64,000 bases of DNA from Saprospirales bacterium (lineage in GTDB: Bacteria; Bacteroidota; Bacteroidia; Chitinophagales; Saprospiraceae): contig JADJBL010000007.1 of the NCBI GenBank assembly GCA_016703765.1, forward strand, positions 124,001 to 188,000. Direction: 5' to 3'. Made by a program: the position numbers and the translations under genes. This document shows, piece after piece, positions 1 to 8,008 of this stretch; the stretch's first letter is position 1, and every line of letters begins with the position of its first letter. The notes under the pieces are model-generated. The model was not told the DNA's origin, made no database searches, and saw nothing but the letters and a program-made list of their open reading frames with translations.

Positions 1-1097
1 CGAAATGCGAGGTGATCGCAGCGGATGCCATGAAAGCAACCGGTCATACCCGGATCACGACCAGCGCAGTGGATGCGGAGAATGTGCCCGAACTGGTTCA
101 GCTCATCCGATCCTTCAAACCCGACCTGGTGCTTCATGTGGCGCTTCCCTATCAGGACCTGACCATCATGGATGCCTGTCTGATCACGGGAACGCCCTAC
201 CTGGATACGGCCAATTACGAACCGAAAGACGTCGCCAAATTTGAATACAGCTGGCAGTGGGCCTACCACGACCGCTTCAAGGCTGCGGGTATTCCGGCCG
301 TGCTGGGTTGCGGATTTGATCCCGGCGTTACGAACATCTTCACCGCCCACGCCGCCAAGCACCATTTCGACGAAATCCATTACCTGGACATCGTCGATGC
401 CAACGCGGGCAGCCACGGCAAGGCCTTTGCCACCAATTTCAACCCGGAGATCAATATCCGGGAGATCACCCAAAAAGGGAGGTACTTCGAAAACGGACAA
501 TGGGTCGAAACAGAGCCCCACGCCATCGGTAAAATGATCGACTACCCGGAAATCGGTCCGAGGAAGTCTTACCTCATTTTCCACGAAGAACTGGAATCCC
601 TCGTCCAACATTACCCTACCATCAAGCGCGCCCGTTTCTGGATGACGTTCGGAGACGAATACCTGACCCACCTCAGGGTGATCCAGAATATCGGTATGTC
701 GAGGATCGATCCGGTCAAATATAAAGGAGTGGACGTCATTCCCCTCGAATTCCTCAAGTACGTCCTGCCGGACCCCGGCGAGCTCGGAGAAAACTACACG
801 GGGTACACCTCTATCGGATGCCGCATAAAAGGCGTCAAGGACGGAAAGGAAAAGACCTACTATATCTGGAATAACTGCAGCCACGTAGAAGCCTACCGCG
901 AAACGGGGACGCAGGGAGTTTCCTATACTACCGGAGTGCCCGCCATGCTCGGCGCAAAAATGGTCCTCGACGGACATTGGGGCGGGGCCGGCGTATTCAA
1001 CGTGGAGCAATTCAACCCCGATCCCTTCCTCGCCGAACTGGGTCCCAACGGATTGCCCTGGCACGAACGGGTTGGTGGGGATTTGGAAATGGACTGA
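1..1097 (+). CDS. Carboxyspermidine/carboxynorspermidine dehydrogenase, 5' end cut off by the window edge
   Basis: Saccharopine-dehydrogenase-fold enzyme that reductively condenses a diamine with aspartate semialdehyde to give carboxyspermidine or carboxynorspermidine in the decarboxylase-dependent polyamine pathway. The frame is open from base 3 (364 residues visible), so the N-terminal NAD(P)-binding motif lies to the left of the window. Family-typical stretches include GCGFDPGVTNIF and YIWNNCSHVEAYRETG. The partner decarboxylase nspC follows after a 96-base repeat-filled spacer, which fixes the pathway. The substrate (putrescine or diaminopropane) cannot be decided from sequence. Sure of family, fairly sure of role. 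Confidence 0.88.
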   Translation, partial: KCEVIAADAMKATGHTRITTSAVDAENVPELVQLIRSFKPDLVLHVALPYQDLTIMDACLITGTPYLDTANYEPKDVAKFEYSWQWAYHDRFKAAGIPAVLGCGFDPGVTNIFTAHAAKHHFDEIHYLDIVDANAGSHGKAFATNFNPEINIREITQKGRYFENGQWVETEPHAIGKMIDYPEIGPRKSYLIFHEELESLVQHYPTIKRARFWMTFGDEYLTHLRVIQNIGMSRIDPVKYKGVDVIPLEFLKYVLPDPGELGENYTGYTSIGCRIKGVKDGKEKTYYIWNNCSHVEAYRETGTQGVSYTTGVPAMLGAKMVLDGHWGGAGVFNVEQFNPDPFLAELGPNGLPWHERVGGDLEMD

Positions 1098-1102
1098 TTT
1101 AT

Positions 1103-1178
1103 AAAGGTTTAGGGTGTTTAGAGGGTTTAGAAGTTTAGCAACTAAACTCACTAAACCTCCTAAACCTTCTAAACTCAT
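1103..1178. repeat. Inverted array of GTTTAG units between the polyamine genes
   Basis: About four GTTTAG-type units on the left are mirrored by CTAAAC-type units on the right across a CAA loop, giving a long imperfect hairpin. It begins 5 bases after the upstream stop and ends about 15 bases before the nspC start. There is no U-tract, so it is not a classical terminator. It belongs to the junction-repeat family seen throughout the window. Confidence 0.75.
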
Positions 1179-1193
1179 TAAAGATCAGAGATT

Positions 1194-2342
1194 TTGCAAA
1201 ACAACAAGATCCCATCCCCCTCCTTCGTCCTCGAAGAGCGACTGCTCCGGCAAAACCTGGAATTGATCCGGGGGGTGCAGGAGGCGGCTGGAGTGAGCGT
1301 CATTCTTGCGCTCAAGGGTTTTGCCATGTGGAAAGTATTCCCCATCGTGGCGGAATATCTTTCGGGGGCCACGGCGAGCTCCCTGAACGAAGCCCGGCTT
1401 ATTTTCGAAGAAATGGATTGCAAGGCCCACACTTACGCCGTGGCTTAGACGGAAGAGGAGTTCCCCGGGATCATGCGATACAGCAGCCATATCACTTTCA
1501 ATTCCATAGCTCAGTACAGGAGATTTAAGCCCCTGGTAGACGCCTACCCGGCCAAAATTTCCTGCGGGCTTCGGGTCAACCCGGAGTACTCGACCGTGGA
1601 GGTAGAATTGTATAATCCGGCAGCGCCGGGCTCCAGGTTAGGGGAGGTAGATGCCAATTTTATAGAGGGGATTGAAAAGGGTTTTTTGGAGGGTTTGGAG
1701 GGGATTCATTTTCACACCTTGTGCGAATCGAGCTCCTTTGATCTGGAAAAAACATTGGAAGCTTTTGAAAAGCGTTTCGGGAGGTTTATTCCCTCGCTGA
1801 AATGGGTCAATATGGGCGGAGGCCATCTGATGACCCGAAAGGGGTACGACACCAAACATCTCGTGGAGTTATTGCTCGCTTTCCGCTCCCGGTACCCCCA
1901 AGTTGAGGTCATCCTCGAACCGGGGAGCGCCATTGCCTGGGACACGGGAATCCTGCTCGCCACCGTGCTTGATATCCATGAAAGCAGGGGCGTTAAAACC
2001 GCCATCCTCGACATTTCCTTTACAGCCCACATGCCCGACACCCTGGAAATGCCCTACCGCCCTCGCATCCGTGGCGCCACGGACCCGCAGGAGGGAAAAC
2101 CCGGCTATCGCATCGGAGGAGTGAGCTGCCTTTCCGGGGACTATATGTACGAATACTCCTTCGAACAAGAACTGAGGGTAGGGGATCGGCTGATCTTCGA
2201 GGACATGATCCATTATACCATGGTAAAAACGACGCTGTTCAATGGTGTCCGCCACCCGGATATATGTATCCTGCACGTGGACAATAGCCTTGAACTGGTC
2301 AGACGCTTTGGGTATGAAGATTACAAAAACAAGCTTTCCTGA
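1194..2342 (+). CDS. nspC: Carboxyspermidine/carboxynorspermidine decarboxylase, with an in-frame TAG
   Basis: Fold-III PLP decarboxylase that removes the carboxyl group from carboxyspermidine or carboxynorspermidine. The probable PLP lysine is Lys41 in ILALKGFAMW, and the C-terminal family block FEDMIHYTMVKTTLFNGV is intact. The frame is one and the same throughout, but codon 85 is TAG (1446-1448), between THTYAVA-like and TEEEFPGIM sequence. A TAC to TAG change would explain it, since Tyr is plausible there. The start is a TTG at 1194, chosen because MQNNKIPSPSFVL matches the usual N-terminus. Either a nonsense mutation or a base-call error; a restart at ATG 1473 would lack the PLP lysine. 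Confidence 0.85.
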
Positions 2343-2373
2343 AATGCCCTGTTTCGCGCCTATTGCGTGGAAA

Positions 2374-2400
2374 GTTGAAAAGTTGAAAAGTTGAAAAGTG
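2374..2400. repeat. GTTGAAAA tandem repeat at the prmC start
   Basis: Three full copies of the octamer GTTGAAAA plus a partial copy lie between nspC and prmC. There is no mirrored arm. The repeat contains the TTG that opens the prmC reading frame and a TGA (2376) that closes the frame upstream, so it sets the limits of the prmC N-terminus. Confidence 0.8.
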
Positions 2401-3248
2401 GACATGACTCAATAGCCGTCCGATACGCCTTTCTTGTCTCCAATCTGACGCCATATTACGGCTCTGGCGAGGCGGGCAGTATCGCCAGGATTGTTTTCGA
2501 AGATGCTTTTCAGCTTCGCGACGGGAAGAGTTCAGGCGCGTTTCCGGAGCAATACCGGCCCCGGTTTGATGAAATCCTGGAGCGCCTGCTCCTTCGCGAA
2601 CCCGTTCAGTATATCCTCGGTCAGGCCGATTTCTATGGTTATAAGTTTGAAGTGGACCGCCGGGTGCTCATCCCTCGTCAGGAAACGGAGGAACTGGTGC
2701 ATTGGGTGCTCGAATCTTGCAAGGCAGAAGCGCTTGATGGGAAAAGATTATTGGAGGTAGGAAGCGGGAGCGGTTGTATCCCCATTGTCCTCGGGAAAAA
2801 GCGGCCGGAACTGGAAATCGTTTCCGTGGATGTGAGCGAGGGCGCCCTGAATGTAGCCAGGCGAAATGGAGAAAGACTGGGCGCTTCCATAGATTGGCGC
2901 CGGCTCGATTTTTTAGACCCCGCTACCTGGGGCGGTTTGGGCGTTTTTGACCTCCTCGTTTCCAATCCCCCGTACATCGATCCCTCGGAGAGGGAGCACA
3001 TTCCTGCCCATGTTTTTGAGTTCGAACCCCATCAGGCCCTTTTCACTGAAAATAATCCCATGGAATTTTATAAATCTTTTGCCCAATTTTCATCGGATTA
3101 TATGAAGGAGAGCGGGGAAGTTTTTCTGGAATGCAATGAATTCAGAATTAATGAAGTCTCCGAGCTGTTCAAAAAAACCGGGCATGAAACCATAGAGGCG
3201 AGGCGGGATATGAATGGAAAGTATCGTATGATGATGATTATCAAATAG
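2391..3248 (+). CDS. prmC: Peptide chain release factor N5-glutamine methyltransferase
   Basis: Methylates the GGQ glutamine of release factors with S-adenosylmethionine. The sequence shows an N-terminal helical domain (about residues 10-80, with REPVQYILGQADFYG and VLIPRQETEELV), the SAM loop LLEVGSGSGCIPI, and the catalytic SNPPYID motif. The length of 285 residues is normal. The only start available in frame is the TTG at 2391 inside the GTTGAAAA repeat; an ATG at 2404 lies in another frame and ends after three codons, so the native N-terminus is uncertain. Confidence 0.93.
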   Translation: MKSGHDSIAVRYAFLVSNLTPYYGSGEAGSIARIVFEDAFQLRDGKSSGAFPEQYRPRFDEILERLLLREPVQYILGQADFYGYKFEVDRRVLIPRQETEELVHWVLESCKAEALDGKRLLEVGSGSGCIPIVLGKKRPELEIVSVDVSEGALNVARRNGERLGASIDWRRLDFLDPATWGGLGVFDLLVSNPPYIDPSEREHIPAHVFEFEPHQALFTENNPMEFYKSFAQFSSDYMKESGEVFLECNEFRINEVSELFKKTGHETIEARRDMNGKYRMMMIIK

Positions 3249-3362
3249 TTGATGAATTATTCCTGCTTCCGGGCAATGTAAAAATTAATTTGATTATTCC
3301 TAAGTGATAAAAATCACATTACACTTTGATGGAAGTCATCTCACCGGGCGCGAGGGTGGGGT

Positions 3363-3370
3363 TAACTTTG
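3363..3370 (+). promoter_or_regulatory. Putative Bacteroidota -7 element upstream of the porin-like gene
   Basis: TAACTTTG fits the Bacteroidota -7 consensus TAnnTTTG, 75 bases before the ATG at 3445. I see no good TTTG at the expected -33 spacing, so this rests on one element. Confidence 0.4.
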
Positions 3371-3444
3371 CATTAACAATTTAAAGTAGTGTATTTTACT
3401 ACTGGATTGGAATTCAAGTTTCTCACCATTAAATATCGCGTATT

Positions 3445-4812
3445 ATGAAACCGTCTAATTTCTTAAAAAGCCTTATCGCTTTCACCCTATTTTTGGGGGC
3501 AATATCGGTAATGGCACAACAACCTGTAATAAATAATTATCGCCCGAATGCACAGGAAGGCATTAACATTTTTGAATCGCCAAAAGGCGACGTGACCCCG
3601 TTTGAAGGTATTAAAGTCCGTATAGGGGGTAGTTTCACCCAGCAGTACCAAGCTCTTTCTCAAGAAAGTACGGCTCCTTTCAGAGCTGCTGAAAGTGATT
3701 CTACGAAAAACCTGAACGAACTGTTTCCTCTCGGCCCCGGGTTTAACCTCGCTTCCGCAAACCTCAACCTCGACGTTCAATTGGCTGATGGGATCCGCCT
3801 TGCTTTAGAAAACTACATGTCTTCCCGTCACCACTCCGAATTTTGGGTAAAAGGTGGCTACATTCAATTCGACAAGCTCCCGTTCTTTGGAAGCCCGGAA
3901 TTCTGGACCAAGTACATCACTGCCAAAGTTGGTCACATGGAGATCAACTACGGCGACCAACACTTCCGCCGTACCGACAATGGCAACTCACTGTGGAACC
4001 CCTTTATCGGCGAAACCATCATGGATGCTTTTGCTACCGAAATCGGCGGTGAACTGTACTTCAAACACCCGTCCGGCATCATGGCAATGGCAGGGCTTTC
4101 TGCCGGCCTGATCAATGGGGATGTAAAAGACTACGGAGATTTTGTAGAAGGAACCAATTACACCAAAGGCCCGTCCGTGTATTTCAAACTGGCATTTGAC
4201 CGCCAATTCGGCGATGATTTCCGCTTCCGCCTCTCCGGTTCGATGTACAACAACCAGAATACGATCCGCAATACCATTTATGGTGGCGACCGTACAGGTT
4301 CGCGTTATTTCATGGCCATGGAGCCGAATTACCTCTATGACAGCAAAGGCAATATCACAGGCAACACATCTTACAGCGCACAAGCCTTCTCCGGCCGTAT
4401 CAACCCGGGCTTTACCAACGAAGTGAACGCCATCATGGTCAACACCCTGATCAAGTTCAAAGGGCTCGAACTGTTTGGAACATGGGAAACTGCAAAAGGT
4501 CTGAAGAAAGGTGAAACCGCAGAACGCACCTTCGGGCAATATTCTGCAGAATTGACGTACCGCTTCCTGAAAAACGAACAACTGTTCATCAGCGGCCGCT
4601 ACAATTCCGCTTCCGGCGATCTCGGCGGCGCACTCGCAGGTACCGATGTCTCCATCAACCGCCTTGCAGGCGCATTGGGATGGTTTATCACCCCCAACCT
4701 CCTTGCAAAAGTGGAATACGTTCAACAAACCTACGTCGACTTCCCGAATACGGACTATCGCAACGGCGGTAAATTCAGCGGGATCATGGTGGAAGCAGCT
4801 GTAGGCTTCTAA
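3445..4812 (+). CDS. Porin-like outer membrane beta-barrel protein
   Basis: A 455-residue protein with a signal peptide (MKPSNFLKSLIAFTLFLG, cleavage near VMAQQ) and many alternating aromatic/polar strands, ending in Phe (EAAVGF) as outer-membrane barrels do. No plug, TonB box or SusC features are visible, so a small-solute porin or phosphate-selective-porin-like barrel is likeliest, but this is inference from architecture. It stands alone, with its own promoter-like element before it and a strong hairpin terminator after it, which suggests solo and possibly abundant expression. Confidence 0.75.
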   Translation: MKPSNFLKSLIAFTLFLGAISVMAQQPVINNYRPNAQEGINIFESPKGDVTPFEGIKVRIGGSFTQQYQALSQESTAPFRAAESDSTKNLNELFPLGPGFNLASANLNLDVQLADGIRLALENYMSSRHHSEFWVKGGYIQFDKLPFFGSPEFWTKYITAKVGHMEINYGDQHFRRTDNGNSLWNPFIGETIMDAFATEIGGELYFKHPSGIMAMAGLSAGLINGDVKDYGDFVEGTNYTKGPSVYFKLAFDRQFGDDFRFRLSGSMYNNQNTIRNTIYGGDRTGSRYFMAMEPNYLYDSKGNITGNTSYSAQAFSGRINPGFTNEVNAIMVNTLIKFKGLELFGTWETAKGLKKGETAERTFGQYSAELTYRFLKNEQLFISGRYNSASGDLGGALAGTDVSINRLAGALGWFITPNLLAKVEYVQQTYVDFPNTDYRNGGKFSGIMVEAAVGF

Positions 4813-4832
4813 AGAATTTTCTTCTAATCCAA

Positions 4833-4869
4833 TAAAAAGGGGCGTTCTGTAAAGAGCGTCCCTTTTTTT
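4833..4869. terminator. Rho-independent terminator, probably bidirectional
   Basis: A-rich flank, a GGGGCGTTCT / AGAGCGTCCC stem (two G-U pairs) with a GTAA loop, then seven T. It ends the porin-like gene and lies at the stop of the convergent YciH gene, so it can serve both strands. Confidence 0.85.
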
Positions 4870-5101
4870 ATCCCCCTGCTTTCTTGGTATTCGCGTACCC
4901 CTGTTCGATCAGGAGCTTCACCACCTTATCCCGCTGATCTCCCTGCACCAGAATTTCCCCATCCTTGGCAGAGCCGCCAACGCCACATTTTGATTTTAAA
5001 AACTTCCCCAACTCAGCCAACTTTTCCTCAGGTCCGACAAAACCGCTGACAATCGTTACTTCTTTTCCTCCTCTTTGTTTCCTGTCCAACATAACCCGCA
5101 A
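4868..5101 (-). CDS. YciH/SUI1-family translation initiation factor-like protein, N-terminus uncertain
   Basis: Homologue of eukaryotic eIF1 (SUI1 fold), thought to influence start-codon selection. Conserved stretches include [27 protein letters not shown] and VQGDQRDKV. The stated TTG start at 5101 leaves only 77 residues. The same frame stays open to 5176 and encodes a family-like acidic linker ([16 protein letters not shown]), so the true protein begins further upstream. No ATG exists there, and the first residues of the open frame come from the hairpin repeat at 5160-5208. The 5' end therefore looks eroded or replaced by the repeat, or uses a non-ATG start. Confidence 0.85.
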   Translation of the reverse strand: MRVMLDRKQRGGKEVTIVSGFVGPEEKLAELGKFLKSKCGVGGSAKDGEILVQGDQRDKVVKLLIEQGYANTKKAGG

Positions 5102-5159
5102 TTTTTGCTGGCGGGGTGGGAGAGAGGCTGCATCTTCCCGCTCTTCTTCCTGTGGCTTT

Positions 5160-5208
5160 AAAAGGTTTATGACAGTTTAATAAACCTTATAAACTTCATA
5201 AACCTTTT
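5160..5208. repeat. Inverted repeat built from AGGTTTAT units
   Basis: A perfect 12-bp stem (AAAAGGTTTATG at 5160-5171 with its complement at 5197-5208) encloses a second 5-bp stem (GTTTA/TAAAC). It supplies the stop codon and last residues of the serine-hydrolase-like gene and abuts the YciH 5' end. The unit resembles the GTTTAG units at 1103-1178. Confidence 0.8.
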
Positions 5209-6305
5209 AATTTCCAGTTTCTATTAATCATTCTGAGCACCAACAACCCAAGCCCGCCCGAACCATAAGGCGAATTGGCCAAAACGAGCACCCCCGTTTT
5301 AGTGTCGGGCGCCATCGCCATATAAGCCATATAACCGGCCGTCGAACCGGTATGCACCAGCACCCGGGTATGCTTTTTGGGATAGACCAGGTGCCAGCCC
5401 AATCCCATCAGGGTATTTTTTCGAATGCCGGTTGGAACAGGATTCCGGTAAAGTTCAGAAAAAACCGGAGCCCAGCCGGGTTCGGGACTTAAAAAAATCT
5501 CCATAAAGCGGGTCAGGTCCTCCGGGGTGGATTTTAAACCGAAAGCCCCGTTGTGTGAGCGCAAATTCCACATAGAAACGGGCTTCGAGGCCTGATTGTA
5601 CCCCTGGACGATTCGGGCGCTGTCCTTTTCAGGTATGGTAAAACGGGTTTGGTCCATGCCAAACGGATGAAATAGCACCTTCTCCATGATTTCCTCAAAC
5701 GGCAAAGCGCAGGCCTTCTCCACGACCAGCTCCAGACAAGCATAATTCATGTTTGAAAACCCGTAGGAAAGGGGAGGCGGTTGATCTAAGGTGCACTCCA
5801 TCAGAAAATTCAGCAGGTCCTCCTTTGAATAGGTGGCATACGGGGCTTCGGTAGAAAACTCCTGTTCCCCAAAAAAAGGAGGGTACCGTGGCAAACCGCT
5901 GGTGTGGTTGAGGCATTGCCTGATGCTTATCTTCCGGACCCCGGGATCGCGGACTTCCAATCCGAGAAACCCCGTTATGCTCGAGTCCAGGTCAAAATAC
6001 CCTTGCCTCGAAAGCTCGACCACGGCGGCCGCTGTAAATACCTGGGTAAGTTCACCGATTTCAAAGATTGAATTTTTTTCCATGGAGGCAGAGTCTTCCC
6101 TGGACGCTACCCCGAAGGAGAAGAAATGCGTGGTATCCTCCAGCACAAGCCCGACAATCAGGCCCGGGGTCCGGAGAAAATCTATTTCGGCATCGAACGT
6201 TATGATCTTCTGGATTTCGCGCCTGAAATGATCAGCCTGGGCCTGGGCCACTTTTTGCGAGAGCAGGAATCCCAGGGCGATACAACTAATTCTGGCAAAA
6301 TCCAT
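5196..6305 (-). CDS. Beta-lactamase-fold (class C / PBP-like) protein lacking its catalytic residues
   Basis: A 369-residue exported protein with a signal peptide (MDFARISCIALGFLL, ending AQAQA) and the overall serine beta-lactamase/esterase fold: IRQCLNHTSGLPRYP, the motif-2 region, and a C-terminal HTGSTAGY (the KTG/HxG equivalent). The SxxK box reads GELTQVFTA, so the nucleophile Ser is Glu and the Lys is Gln. The Tyr-Ser-Asn box reads FSN (YGFSNMNY), losing the catalytic Tyr. With three of the four key residues gone it should not hydrolyse beta-lactams or peptides, and binding or scaffolding is likelier. The reading frame is intact, so it is not simply decaying. Its last codons lie in the adjacent repeat. 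Confidence 0.85.
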   Translation of the reverse strand: MDFARISCIALGFLLSQKVAQAQADHFRREIQKIITFDAEIDFLRTPGLIVGLVLEDTTHFFSFGVASREDSASMEKNSIFEIGELTQVFTAAAVVELSRQGYFDLDSSITGFLGLEVRDPGVRKISIRQCLNHTSGLPRYPPFFGEQEFSTEAPYATYSKEDLLNFLMECTLDQPPPLSYGFSNMNYACLELVVEKACALPFEEIMEKVLFHPFGMDQTRFTIPEKDSARIVQGYNQASKPVSMWNLRSHNGAFGLKSTPEDLTRFMEIFLSPEPGWAPVFSELYRNPVPTGIRKNTLMGLGWHLVYPKKHTRVLVHTGSTAGYMAYMAMAPDTKTGVLVLANSPYGSGGLGLLVLRMINRNWKLKGL

Positions 6306-6346
6306 TCTATTCTTTTGATTAAACCTTCAAAAAATCCCTAACGCTT

Positions 6347-6883
6347 TTGAAAACGCTTCTTCTCTTTGGCTTGTTCTGTATGCCACTATCTCTTACGGCC
6401 CAGTGGGCTCCATTCTCCTCCCTCGACGGCAGGTTTCAGATCCCTTCCCCAAAACCGATGGAACACCAGGAATCCACAGTAGAAACCCCGATGGGAGCCA
6501 TCACCTATCATACCTATTTCTGTAAACCCGACGAGGGCGCCAACGGGAACCACTGGTTCTCCGTAAGCTATTGCGATTATCCCGAAGGTTCCGTCCACAG
6601 TGATTCCACAGCTCTTCTGGAAGAATTCTTCGAGGAGACGATCAAGGAATCCGCCTTTAGCGTGAATGGAGAAGTGCGGTACGTGGAGACAACCGATTAC
6701 AACGGACTTCCCGGACGGTTCTGGCGTGTGGACTACCTGAATGGCCAAGCAGCCATCAAGTCGAAAGCGTTTTTACTCGCCGGCAGGTTTTATGTCATCC
6801 AGGTGGTTTCTCTGTCGGGAAAAAGCGCAAACCCCGATTCCCAGCGGTTCTTCGACGGGTTTAAATTGGTAGTCGGGAATTGA
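6347..6883 (+). CDS. Secreted protein of unknown function
   Basis: 178 residues with a clear signal peptide (MKTLLLFGLFCMPLSLTAQ) followed by a compact globular domain rich in Tyr and Phe. No cysteine pairs or catalytic motif are recognisable and I cannot assign a family. The start is TTG at 6347, accepted because it gives a perfect signal peptide. It is divergent from the beta-lactamase-fold gene (41 bases between starts), so the two may share a control region. Confidence 0.6.
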   Translation: MKTLLLFGLFCMPLSLTAQWAPFSSLDGRFQIPSPKPMEHQESTVETPMGAITYHTYFCKPDEGANGNHWFSVSYCDYPEGSVHSDSTALLEEFFEETIKESAFSVNGEVRYVETTDYNGLPGRFWRVDYLNGQAAIKSKAFLLAGRFYVIQVVSLSGKSANPDSQRFFDGFKLVVGN

Positions 6884-6981
6884 TTTTTTATTTATCCTTT
6901 TACTCAGCCAAAATTTTCTCATAAGGATTTTAAAATTAAAAAAAACTCCTCGCAGCAACTCCCCTCCATAAGAACCATACC

Positions 6982-7025
6982 CACTCACTCAATCACTCAC
7001 TCAATCACTCAATCACCCACTGAAT
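6982..7025. repeat. CACTCAAT tandem repeat
   Basis: Direct copies of CACTCAAT, with shorter CACT fragments between, in the 248-base spacer between two secreted-protein genes. There is no mirrored arm. The same octamer recurs at 36305-36352. Nothing else is recognisable in the spacer. Confidence 0.75.
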
Positions 7026-7131
7026 TTGGTGAGGGTCCTTAAATACCGGTATTTTGGCTTTATAACTGGAAATGGTGTTTCCCCGAAACTCAGATACCTT
7101 CACATTTGCAGGAACAAAATTCGAGAACACC

Positions 7132-7959
7132 ATGAAAAAGATCTCCACGACCTTCCTCATCTCCTTTTGGCTGAACGCCTCTTTTTTTGCTCAGCAAACT
7201 CTTCCCACAGACAATACCAACCTCCAAAACTTTCACCTCGCGGTCATTCCCGTGCTTAGCGATGAGCATGTCTTTCAGGTGGGGTATGAAAAGGCCCTCG
7301 GACCCAGGCAATCGTTGGTCCTGGATTTCGGAATAGGCTACAACTACGATAAGACCGAACTAGAACCTTTCCGCGAAGACAATCTGATCCGTTCCGGAGT
7401 CCGAGCCTGCCAAAACGGGGTGATATTCGTTTTTCTAATTCCTTTCCCGGTTATTGAAACATGTAAAACCTGGAATGAAACGGAGAAAGAGAAAATAACC
7501 GACTACGTCCACTCCAATGTCTTTGTTTCGGGCAATTACAATCTTTACTTCGCCCGCTTTTCGAAGCAAAGCAAGACCTTGAACGGGCTCTACATCTCCC
7601 CGGGTCTGACCCTTGGCCATCGGAGTTTTACCAGATATATCGATTCCGAGGGTGACAGAGCCGATATCGAAGTGTTGGATTCCGATTTCGACACTATTGA
7701 CGATAATCCCTGGGGAATTATCATTGGAGGAGAATTTGTCGGCAACACCAAAATCATCGATGAGGATTACTATACCTGGTCGCAGCGGACCCGCGAAGAT
7801 ATGAACAGGGTGTATGTGCGGCCCAATTTCAAGGCTGGAGCTGCAATCCCTTTTGCAAAGATCATGACAGCGGATCTGGGTGCTCAGGTCAACTTTTTCG
7901 GCCCCAATCAAAAATACATCCGGGTGTCGCCCGTTGCAAAACTAAGCGCGTGGTTCTAA
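7132..7959 (+). CDS. Outer membrane beta-barrel-like protein of unknown function
   Basis: 275 residues from the ATG at 7132, chosen over an earlier GTG at 7072 because it gives a signal peptide (MKKISTTFLISFWLNASFFAQQ). The mature part alternates aromatic and polar residues and ends in SAWF, typical of small barrels. No specific family is recognised. It precedes the DUF5686 gene by 49 bases in the same direction. Confidence 0.6.
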   Translation: MKKISTTFLISFWLNASFFAQQTLPTDNTNLQNFHLAVIPVLSDEHVFQVGYEKALGPRQSLVLDFGIGYNYDKTELEPFREDNLIRSGVRACQNGVIFVFLIPFPVIETCKTWNETEKEKITDYVHSNVFVSGNYNLYFARFSKQSKTLNGLYISPGLTLGHRSFTRYIDSEGDRADIEVLDSDFDTIDDNPWGIIIGGEFVGNTKIIDEDYYTWSQRTREDMNRVYVRPNFKAGAAIPFAKIMTADLGAQVNFFGPNQKYIRVSPVAKLSAWF

Positions 7960-8008
7960 AACACCTTTCCCCTCCGCGGCGTTACCCAAAGGTCACCCTT
8001 CGAAGCCT

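Noticed and set aside
1446..1448. TAG read as pyrrolysine in nspC
   Set aside because: No pylT or pylS genes are present and Bacteroidota do not use pyrrolysine; a point change is simpler.
2404..2415. ATG at 2404 as the prmC start
   Set aside because: It is in a different frame from prmC and meets a stop after three codons; it would need an indel to join.
6982..7025. CACTCAAT array as a CRISPR
   Set aside because: Units are contiguous octamers with no spacers and no cas genes are in the window.
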